Of a stretch of DNA of 5,480 bases, positions 1 through 5,480 are shown in pieces. Each line of letters begins with the position of its first letter. Within the stretch, counting starts at the first letter, position 1. The notes under the pieces are model-generated. The model worked only from the letters and a program-made list of their open reading frames with translations. It searched no databases and was not told the DNA's origin. The stretch is from Natronohydrobacter sp. (GTDB lineage: Bacteria > Pseudomonadota > Alphaproteobacteria > Rhodobacterales > Rhodobacteraceae), in NCBI GenBank assembly GCA_007123015.1, contig SKSL01000126.1, forward strand, positions 1 to 5,480, written 5' to 3'. The translations under genes and the position numbers were made by a program.

Positions 1-43
1 AAACAGACCCGCGCTGCAGACCGCTAAATATTGTGTCTGATGC

Positions 44-72
44 GTGACAATCCCTGCGGATACGCCTATAAG
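44..72 (+). promoter_or_regulatory. Candidate sigma70-type promoter of gyrB
   Basis: A -35-like hexamer GTGACA (44-49, five of six matches to TTGACA) is followed after exactly 17 bases by a -10-like hexamer TATAAG (67-72, five of six matches to TATAAT). The expected transcription start is around 79-80, which gives a leader of about 20 bases before the gyrB ATG at 101. Both boxes and the spacing are seen directly; function is inferred. No other pair of boxes in the first 100 bases looks as good. Supercoiling-dependent control of gyrB is known in other bacteria, but nothing here shows it. Confidence 0.6.
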
Positions 73-85
73 TGGGGCAATCAAG

Positions 86-92
86 CGAGGGA
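86..92 (+). promoter_or_regulatory. Ribosome binding site of gyrB
   Basis: The purine-rich stretch CGAGGGA lies 8 bases before the ATG at 101, a normal Shine-Dalgarno distance. It supports ATG 101 over the in-frame GTG at 44. That GTG overlaps the -35 box, would lie upstream of the predicted transcript start, and would add 19 residues that do not resemble a GyrB N-terminus. Confidence 0.65.
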
Positions 93-100
93 TTTTCTGC

Positions 101-2518
101 ATGTCAGCTGACGCTTTGAAACGCGACGACTACGGCGCGGATTCGATCAAGGTTCTCAAGGGGTTAGATGCGGTGCGCAAGCGCCCCGGCATGTATATCG
201 GTGACACGGATGATGGCTCTGGCCTGCATCACATGGTCTATGAAGTGGTCGATAACGGCATCGACGAGGCGCTGGCAGGCCACGCCGATTTCGTGACTGT
301 CACGATCCACGCCGATAATTCCGTGTCAGTCATGGATAACGGACGCGGGATCCCCACGGATATCCATGCGGAAGAAGGGGTTTCCGCGGCCGAAGTCATC
401 ATGACCCAGCTGCACGCGGGCGGCAAGTTCGACCAGAACAGCTACAAGGTCTCTGGCGGGTTGCACGGGGTTGGTGTGTCGGTGGTCAATGCGCTGTCGG
501 ATTGGCTGGAATTGCGCATCTGGCGGGATGGCCGCGAGCATGTCGCCCGGTTCGAGCGCGGCGATACTGTGCGCCCGCTGGAAGTGGTGGGCGAGGCCGC
601 GAGCAAGAAAGGCACTGAGGTTCGATTTCTGGCATCCTTGGACACATTCTCGAACCTCGACTACAGCTTCAAGACGCTTGAGAACCGCTTGCGGGAATTG
701 GCTTTTCTGAATTCCGGGGTGCGGATCATTCTGGAAGACCAGCGCCCCGCCGAAATGTTGAGATCTGAACTGTTCTATGAAGGCGGGGTGCGCGAATTCG
801 TGCGCCATCTGGACCGCTCGAAAACCCCTGTCATGCCAGAGCCCATCTACATGACCGGCGAACGCGACGGTATCGGGGTGGAAGTCGCGATGTGGTGGAA
901 TGACAGCTATCACGAGACGGTGCTGCCCTTCACCAACAACATCCCGCAGCGCGATGGTGGCACGCATATGGCGGGCTTTCGTGGCGCGCTGACGCGAACG
1001 ATCAACGCCTATGCACAATCGAGCGGGATCGCCAAGAAAGAGAAGGTCAATTTCACGGGCGATGATGCGCGCGAAGGGCTGACCTGTGTGCTGTCGGTGA
1101 AGGTGCCGGATCCGAAGTTTTCCAGCCAGACCAAGGACAAGCTGGTGTCCAGCGAAGTCCGCCCGGCGGTCGAGAGTTTGGTGAACGAGAAGCTGGCCGA
1201 GTGGTTCGAGGAAAACCCGGTTCAGGCGAAAAGCATCGTCGGCAAGATTATTGAGGCGGCGCTCGCGCGCGAGGCCGCCCGCAAGGCACGCGAACTGACG
1301 CGCCGCAAGACGGCGCTCGATGTGGCCTCGCTGCCCGGCAAGCTGGCCGATTGTCAGGAACGCGACCCGGCCAAGTCAGAGCTGTTTCTGGTCGAGGGCG
1401 ACTCGGCCGGGGGGTCCGCGAAACAGGGGCGCTCGCGCCACAATCAGGCCGTGCTACCGCTGCGCGGCAAGATCCTGAATGTGGAACGCGCGCGCTTTGA
1501 CCGGATGCTGAGCAGTCAGGAAATCGGCACGCTGATCACGGCGCTTGGCACGGGCATCGGACGCGACGAATTTGACCTGTCGAAACTGCGCTACCACAAG
1601 ATCGTCATCATGACCGATGCTGATGTGGACGGCGCGCATATCCGCACGCTGCTGCTGACCTTCTTCTTCCGGCAAATGCCGCAATTGATCGATGCAGGCC
1701 ACCTCTATATTGCCGAACCCCCGCTCTTCAAAGTCGCGCGCGGCAAGTCCGAAGTCTATCTGAAGGACAAACCCGCACTGGAAGACTACCTGATCGCACA
1801 AGGGGTTGAAGGGGCAGTGCTGCGGCTGGCTTCGGGCGAGGAAATCACTGGCGCTGATCTGGCGCGCATTGTGACGGAAGCGCGCGCCGTCCGAAAATCG
1901 CTGCAGGCCTTCCCGACACATTACCCGCAGCATATTCTGGAACAGGCCGCGATTGCTGGCGCGCTTCAGGCTGAAGCGCTGGCCGCGCATCCGCAGGAAC
2001 TGGCGGATTCCGTCGCCGCACGGTTGGATCTGATCGCTGCCGAATATGAACGTGGCTGGCAGGGGCGGCCCACCCAGGACGGGGGCCTGCGCCTGTCGCG
2101 GATGCTGCGCGGGGTCGAAGAAGTGCGCAGGCTGGATGGCGGCGTGCTACGCTCGGGCGAAGCGCGCAGACTGGCCGGGCATACCGAGAGCTTGCAGGAA
2201 ATCTACAGCCAACCGGCGGATCTGGTGCGCCGCGACCGCAAGCAGACGATTTACGGGCCAGTGGATCTGCTCAATGCCATCCTGGCCGAGGGCGAAAAGG
2301 GCTTGTCGTTGCAACGCTACAAGGGTCTGGGCGAGATGAATCCCGACCAGTTATGGGAAACCACGCTGGATCCAGAAGCGCGCACGCTGTTGCAGGTCAA
2401 GATCGACGATCTGGCAGAGGCCGATGACATCTTCACCAAGCTGATGGGCGATGTGGTCGAACCCCGCCGCGAGTTCATCCAGCGCAATGCCTTGAACGTG
2501 GAAAACCTGGACGCCTAA
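101..2518 (+). CDS. gyrB: DNA gyrase subunit B (ATPase/TOPRIM subunit)
   Basis: This is the ATP-hydrolysing subunit of the type IIA topoisomerase that introduces negative supercoils; it works in the cytoplasm as GyrA2GyrB2. With the start at 101 it has 805 residues, close to the 804 of the E. coli protein. The GHKL ATPase domain shows E48, D51 and N52 in VVDNGIDEAL, D79 in DNGRGIP, K110 in AGGKFD and K117 before GGLHGVGVSVVNALS. The transducer domain carries QTKDK (Q343, K345), which reaches the ATP gamma-phosphate. The TOPRIM domain has EGDSAGGSAKQGR with catalytic E432, then PLRGKILN, then the metal-binding DADVDGAH (D506, D508, D510). About 170 residues between TOPRIM and the tail (roughly 555-730) fit the insert typical of Gram-negative GyrB. 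The C-terminal QRYKGLGEMN (738-747) contacts GyrA. The SAKQGR and QRYKGLGEMN motifs, the insert and the length favour GyrB over ParE. No recF or dnaN is visible in the 100 bases upstream. The gene is intact. Confidence 0.98.
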   Translation: MSADALKRDDYGADSIKVLKGLDAVRKRPGMYIGDTDDGSGLHHMVYEVVDNGIDEALAGHADFVTVTIHADNSVSVMDNGRGIPTDIHAEEGVSAAEVIMTQLHAGGKFDQNSYKVSGGLHGVGVSVVNALSDWLELRIWRDGREHVARFERGDTVRPLEVVGEAASKKGTEVRFLASLDTFSNLDYSFKTLENRLRELAFLNSGVRIILEDQRPAEMLRSELFYEGGVREFVRHLDRSKTPVMPEPIYMTGERDGIGVEVAMWWNDSYHETVLPFTNNIPQRDGGTHMAGFRGALTRTINAYAQSSGIAKKEKVNFTGDDAREGLTCVLSVKVPDPKFSSQTKDKLVSSEVRPAVESLVNEKLAEWFEENPVQAKSIVGKIIEAALAREAARKARELTRRKTALDVASLPGKLADCQERDPAKSELFLVEGDSAGGSAKQGRSRHNQAVLPLRGKILNVERARFDRMLSSQEIGTLITALGTGIGRDEFDLSKLRYHKIVIMTDADVDGAHIRTLLLTFFFRQMPQLIDAGHLYIAEPPLFKVARGKSEVYLKDKPALEDYLIAQGVEGAVLRLASGEEITGADLARIVTEARAVRKSLQAFPTHYPQHILEQAAIAGALQAEALAAHPQELADSVAARLDLIAAEYERGWQGRPTQDGGLRLSRMLRGVEEVRRLDGGVLRSGEARRLAGHTESLQEIYSQPADLVRRDRKQTIYGPVDLLNAILAEGEKGLSLQRYKGLGEMNPDQLWETTLDPEARTLLQVKIDDLAEADDIFTKLMGDVVEPRREFIQRNALNVENLDA

Positions 2519-3660
2519 GCTTGCGCGCGGAGAACGGACTGCACTCCGCGCGCGATCTCGCGCTCTTCATCCGCGCGGATCATCCATATCGCGACGCGGG
2601 ATGCCTCGGAGCTCAGGCGCGGACCATTCGTGGCGTTCCGTTCCGGGTCCAGTTCTGCCCCCAGCCAGCCAAGATGCGCGACGATCGCGGCCCGAATATC
2701 GCGCGCATTCTCGCCGATCCCGCCAGTAAAGACGACCGCATCGAGGCCCCCCATCGCCATGACCAGACTGCCCGCATGGCGCGCGGCCCAGTAGCAAAAA
2801 TGGTCGATGGCGAAGCGGGCACGCGCGGTCCCGACCTCTGACAGGGCGCGCATATCGGCGCTCAAACCCGACAGACCAAGCAGCCCAGAGCGGTGGTTCA
2901 GCAGCGCCCGCGTCGCATCAATCCCGCGTTCTTCTGCCAGACGCAGCACAGCGTTGCCGTCAATGCTGCCCGTGCGCGTGCCCATGGTCAGTCCTTCCAG
3001 CGGCGAATAGCCCATTGTCGTCGCCACCGATTGCCCATCGCGAATGGCACAGAGCGAGGCCCCGTTGCCCAGATGACAGGCCAGCAGCCGCTGCGGCAGA
3101 TGCCCCGCCACTTCCGGCAGCAGCCGCGTTAGGGCGGCATAGCTCAGCCCATGGAACCCGTAGCGCCGGATGCCCTGCGCGGTGATTTCGGGCGGCAGAG
3201 CGTATTCTGTAGCGAGCGCGGGGTTGCTGGCATGAAAGGCCGTGTCGAAACAGGCCACTTGTGGCAGGTCCGGGGCGAGCGCCGTAATCGCATCGATCGC
3301 GGCCAGATTATGCGGGTTGTGCAAGGGCGCAAGCGGGATGCAGTCTGCAATCGCCGCGCGTGTCCGGGGCGTGATCCGCGTGGGCGCAGTCAGCGCAGTG
3401 CCTCCATGCACCACCCGATGCCCGACCGCGCCCAAGCCGTCCAGCGTCACGCCTTGCCCAGCGAGCGCGTCAAGAATCGCCGCAAGGGCCGCAATATGAT
3501 CGGGCATGGGCATGTCGCGGCGCATCTCGCCCACGCGCAAGGATGACGCCCCGCCAATGGCATCCGCCACGCCGGTCAGCACTTCGCGCAGGCCAGCATC
3601 AAACAAGGTCAGCTTGATCGAGGATGACCCGGCATTCAGAACCAGCAAAGGCTTGTTCAT
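2515..3660 (-). CDS. ackA: Acetate kinase
   Basis: This cytoplasmic enzyme of the ASKHA fold interconverts acetyl phosphate + ADP and acetate + ATP. The 381-residue protein begins with the family signature LVLNAGSSSIK (N9, S12, K16). It carries GHRVVHGG (R82, acetate pocket), PLHNP (H114), FDTAFH (D139, catalytic Asp), RYGFHGLSY (H170), ACHLGNGAS (H196), MGTRTGSID (R229, transition-state Arg) and the nucleotide loop FTGGIGENA (313-319). The C-terminal DEEREIAR (364-371) holds the expected acidic residue. These match the known active-site residues of Methanosarcina acetate kinase. The protein is somewhat shorter than the usual ~395-408, apparently in the N-terminal third (around residues 30-55). 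Its start lies 1 base after the stop of the upstream exporter gene, with a clear ribosome site, so it should be the last gene of the xsc operon. The likely substrate is acetyl phosphate made by Xsc. A propionate kinase is less likely given this context. Confidence 0.95.
   Translation of the reverse strand: MNKPLLVLNAGSSSIKLTLFDAGLREVLTGVADAIGGASSLRVGEMRRDMPMPDHIAALAAILDALAGQGVTLDGLGAVGHRVVHGGTALTAPTRITPRTRAAIADCIPLAPLHNPHNLAAIDAITALAPDLPQVACFDTAFHASNPALATEYALPPEITAQGIRRYGFHGLSYAALTRLLPEVAGHLPQRLLACHLGNGASLCAIRDGQSVATTMGYSPLEGLTMGTRTGSIDGNAVLRLAEERGIDATRALLNHRSGLLGLSGLSADMRALSEVGTARARFAIDHFCYWAARHAGSLVMAMGGLDAVVFTGGIGENARDIRAAIVAHLGWLGAELDPERNATNGPRLSSEASRVAIWMIRADEEREIARGVQSVLRAQA
2523..2553. 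terminator. Perfect 10-bp GC-rich inverted repeat after gyrB, candidate terminator or mRNA 3' stabiliser
   Basis: The left arm GCGCGCGGAG (2523-2532) and right arm CTCCGCGCGC (2544-2553) are exact reverse complements with an 11-base loop. In gyrB RNA the stem can extend by a U-G and a U-A pair. It starts 4 bases after the gyrB stop and lies inside the last codons of ackA on the other strand. No run of T follows on either strand, so it is not a textbook intrinsic terminator. It could pause polymerase, protect the gyrB mRNA end, or simply result from GC-rich coding sequence. Confidence 0.4.
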
Positions 3661-3661
3661 C

Positions 3662-4417
3662 TCAAAGCTCTCCCCAGATGCTGCGGATCAGCCCCAGAGT
3701 GGACAGCACGATCAGCAGGATCAGCGTGAAGCGCTTGAAATCCTGCGGATTGGCCGAAGTAAACCGCCGCCCCCCGACCCAGAGCCCCAGCGCCATGAGC
3801 GGCATCATGAACGCCAGCATGACGAAACTCTGCACCCCCAGAAGCCCGGCCCAAAGAAGCGCGGGCACCGCGATCAGGCACAGAAGCGTCAGATAGGCGA
3901 TCAGGGTTGCGCGAAACACGGGCGCAGCGACAGGTTGTGCGGCCAGATAGACCGCAATTGGCAAGCCCCCCGCCGCCGCCCCATTGGCCAGCCCCGAGGT
4001 CATGCCCGCAATCACATTGCCCGGCGTGCCAAGTTCGCGCCCGAACTGAAACCCCCGCGCCATGGCCAAACAGATTACCAGCACCATGCCGGAAATTGCC
4101 ATACGGGCAATATCTTCCCCCATCCGAGCGATCAGCGCAAAGCTGAAGGGCATGACCACCGCCGCGCCGCCCAGCATGCCCACCATGCGCCGCCAGTCGA
4201 TCTGCGCCATGACCCCGCGCGCCTGCCCGAAGCTTAGAACAATCTCGCACAGGACCAAAGTGGCCACAAACGGCACCGGATCTGTCACCAGTGCCGCCGA
4301 GGTGATCACCAGCGCGGAAAAGCCGAAGCCCGAATAGCCGCGCACCCAGGCCGCAGCAAGGATACAGAGGGCCAGATAGATCAACTGCCAGATTTCAAGC
4401 CCGTAAAGCGCGGCCAT
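3662..4417 (-). CDS. TauE/SafE-family membrane protein, probable sulfite exporter
   Basis: The 251-residue protein is very hydrophobic, with about eight likely membrane segments (roughly residues 11-25, 30-47, 48-64, 78-97, 103-120, 133-158, 170-193, 195-215 and 228-247; two of these may be re-entrant or merge). The first half has RGYSGFGFSALV (26-37) and the second half GLANGAAAGGLPIAVYL (142-158), the paired glycine-rich signatures of the duplicated TauE/SafE (formerly DUF81) fold. No cleavable signal peptide is evident; the first helix is probably retained. TauE of Cupriavidus necator was reported as a sulfite exporter in C2-sulfonate metabolism. Lying 8 bases after xsc, whose product releases sulfite, this gene fits the same role. 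Substrate is inferred from context, since the family also includes sulfoacetate and other anion transporters. The ATG at 4417 has no strong Shine-Dalgarno sequence, so coupling to xsc translation is likely. Confidence 0.85.
   Translation of the reverse strand: MAALYGLEIWQLIYLALCILAAAWVRGYSGFGFSALVITSAALVTDPVPFVATLVLCEIVLSFGQARGVMAQIDWRRMVGMLGGAAVVMPFSFALIARMGEDIARMAISGMVLVICLAMARGFQFGRELGTPGNVIAGMTSGLANGAAAGGLPIAVYLAAQPVAAPVFRATLIAYLTLLCLIAVPALLWAGLLGVQSFVMLAFMMPLMALGLWVGGRRFTSANPQDFKRFTLILLIVLSTLGLIRSIWGEL
3668..3675 (-). promoter_or_regulatory. Ribosome binding site of ackA inside the exporter gene
   Basis: On the minus strand GGGGAGAG lies 7 bases before the ackA ATG and inside the final codons of the exporter gene. 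The exporter stop, one spacer base and the ackA start read TGA-G-ATG, so ribosomes finishing the exporter could restart directly on ackA. Confidence 0.65.
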
Positions 4418-4425
4418 GGATCAGG

Positions 4426-5480
4426 TCAGGCGACTTGCTGCGGGCGCATATCCTCGCGGGTCACACCCGCCACAGCGACAGGTGTTTTCATCGCATCGCG
4501 GCGGAACGGGTCGCCCAGCTCCTGATTGATCATCGCCTCGATCAGCGTGGTCTTGCCATGCTGCATCTGATCCTCGATCGCCTTATGCAGCGCGGCGGTC
4601 AGTTCTTCCATCGTGCGCGCCTGCACGCCCTGCAGCCCGCAAGCCTGCGCGATGCCTGCATAGCTGACTTGCTCATCCAGTTCGGTGCCGACGAAATTAT
4701 CGTCATACCACAGGGTCGAGTTGCGCTTTTCCGCGCCCCACTGATAGTTGCGGAACACGATCATCGTGATCGCAGGCCATTCCGGGCGGCCAATCGCGGT
4801 CAGTTCGGTGACAGCAATCCCGAAGGCCCCATCACCCGCAAAGCCCACAACCGGCACATCCGGACAGCCGATCTTGGCGCCGACAATCGCAGGCAGACCG
4901 TAGCCGCAGGGGCCGAACAGACCCGGCGCCAGATATTTGCGGCCCTCGTCAAAACTGGGATAGGCGTTGCCGATGGCGCAATTATTGCCGATATCGCTGG
5001 AAATGATCGCGTCTTTCGGCAGGGCGGACTGTATCGCGCGCCAGGCCATGCGGGGGCTCATCCAGTCCGGTTTCGCGGCGCGCGCGCGCTCGTTCCAGGT
5101 CGTGCCGGGATCGTCCTGCTCGTGATCCATCGACGAGAGCTGCTGCGCCCAGACCGATTTGCGATGTGCAATCTCGGCCTTGCGCTCTTCGCGATTGGTG
5201 TCGCCCGCAGTCTCCGACAGCCGCGCCAGAATCCCCTCGGCGGTTTTCCTGGCGTCACCGACTATGCCCACCGACACCTTCTTGGTCAGCCCGATCCGAT
5301 CCGGGTTGATATCGACCTGAATGATCTTCGCCTCTTTCGGCCAGTAGTCGATGCCGTAGCCCGGCAGCGTGCTGAACGGGTTGAGCCGCGTGCCCAGACA
5401 CAGCACCACATCCGCCTGCGCGATCAACTCCATCCCGGCCCTGGACCCGTTATAGCCAAGCGGCCCAGCAAAGAGCGGAT
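4426..5480 (-). CDS. xsc: Sulfoacetaldehyde acetyltransferase, C-terminal part (5' end outside window)
   Basis: Xsc is a thiamine-diphosphate enzyme that converts sulfoacetaldehyde + phosphate to acetyl phosphate + sulfite, the desulfonation step for taurine and other C2 sulfonates. The frame stays open to the window edge: codons before the internal Met at 5433 read PLFAGPLGYNGSRAG, so that Met is not the start. About 350 of the family's roughly 590-600 residues are present. They comprise most of the central TPP-enzyme domain (LCLGTRLNPFSTLPGYGIDYW, then IIQVDINPDRIGL) and the full C-terminal cofactor domain. The latter has SSDIGNN, the LFGPCGYGLPAIVGAKIG stretch and the ThDP/Mg motif GDGAF (GDG codons at 4836-4828) followed about 25 residues later by FRNYQWGAEKRNSTLWYDDNFVGTEL. 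That last stretch separates Xsc from acetolactate synthase and oxalyl-CoA decarboxylase. The protein ends in REDMRPQQVA. It appears to be the upstream member of an operon with the exporter and ackA. The promoter and any taurine regulator would lie beyond the right edge. Confidence 0.94.
   Translation of the reverse strand, partial: PLFAGPLGYNGSRAGMELIAQADVVLCLGTRLNPFSTLPGYGIDYWPKEAKIIQVDINPDRIGLTKKVSVGIVGDARKTAEGILARLSETAGDTNREERKAEIAHRKSVWAQQLSSMDHEQDDPGTTWNERARAAKPDWMSPRMAWRAIQSALPKDAIISSDIGNNCAIGNAYPSFDEGRKYLAPGLFGPCGYGLPAIVGAKIGCPDVPVVGFAGDGAFGIAVTELTAIGRPEWPAITMIVFRNYQWGAEKRNSTLWYDDNFVGTELDEQVSYAGIAQACGLQGVQARTMEELTAALHKAIEDQMQHGKTTLIEAMINQELGDPFRRDAMKTPVAVAGVTREDMRPQQVA

Noticed and set aside
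1..25. Direct repeat CAGACC at 4-9 and 17-22 upstream of the gyrB promoter
   Set aside because: Two 6-base copies 13 bases apart are too short to distinguish from chance, although the position would suit a regulator site.
140..144. GATTC, a CcrM-type GANTC methylation site near the gyrB start
   Set aside because: It lies inside the coding region and a single such site is expected by chance; no link to cell-cycle control can be claimed.
326..1018. Long open frame of 230 codons antisense to gyrB
   Set aside because: It lies fully within conserved gyrB codons, has a composition typical of GC-rich antisense shadows, and shows no recognisable domain or ribosome site.
1460..1475. Arg instead of Lys in PLRGK (R455, matching E. 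coli GyrB K447, a quinolone-related position)
   Set aside because: PLRGK is a common natural form in many bacterial GyrB proteins, so it is not evidence of acquired resistance.
1454..1990. Minus-strand open frame of 178 codons within gyrB
   Set aside because: It overlaps the conserved TOPRIM coding region and resembles no protein family; it is a frame shadow.
3506..4237. Plus-strand open frame of 243 codons opposite the exporter gene
   Set aside because: The translation is rich in Pro, Arg, His and Gln with no domain, which is what the complement of a hydrophobic GC-rich membrane gene gives.

Overview
The window looks like chromosomal DNA of an alphaproteobacterium, most probably of the order Rhodobacterales. 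The basis is high GC content, strongly GC-biased third codon positions, the character of the GyrB protein, and a C2-sulfonate dissimilation gene set of the kind common in that group. This placement is inference from sequence character; no database search was run.

Layout: a complete gyrB (DNA gyrase subunit B) runs left to right over about the first 2.5 kb, behind a short leader holding a good sigma70-type promoter and a ribosome binding site. Facing it, right to left, is a tightly packed gene string: xsc (sulfoacetaldehyde acetyltransferase, cut by the right edge so that only the C-terminal ~350 codons are present), then a TauE/SafE-family membrane exporter gene, then ackA (acetate kinase). 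Gaps inside this string are 8 bases (xsc to tauE-like) and 1 base (tauE-like to ackA), so it reads as one operon. gyrB and ackA end tail to tail with their stop codons overlapping by 4 bases. A perfect 10-bp GC-rich inverted repeat sits immediately after the gyrB stop, inside the last codons of ackA.

The three minus-strand genes make chemical sense together. Xsc splits sulfoacetaldehyde (from taurine and related C2 sulfonates) with phosphate into sulfite and acetyl phosphate. The TauE-like protein is a plausible sulfite exporter. Acetate kinase can turn acetyl phosphate into acetate plus ATP. The usual partner for acetyl phosphate in such clusters is phosphotransacetylase (Pta), which is not between xsc and ackA here; it may lie outside the window.

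The DNA is almost fully coding. I see no RNA gene, mobile element, CRISPR array or prophage trace. I do not see a previously undescribed system. The points most worth a second look are the ackA-for-pta arrangement, the overlapping convergent gene ends with their embedded hairpin, and the short gyrB leader that fixes its start codon.
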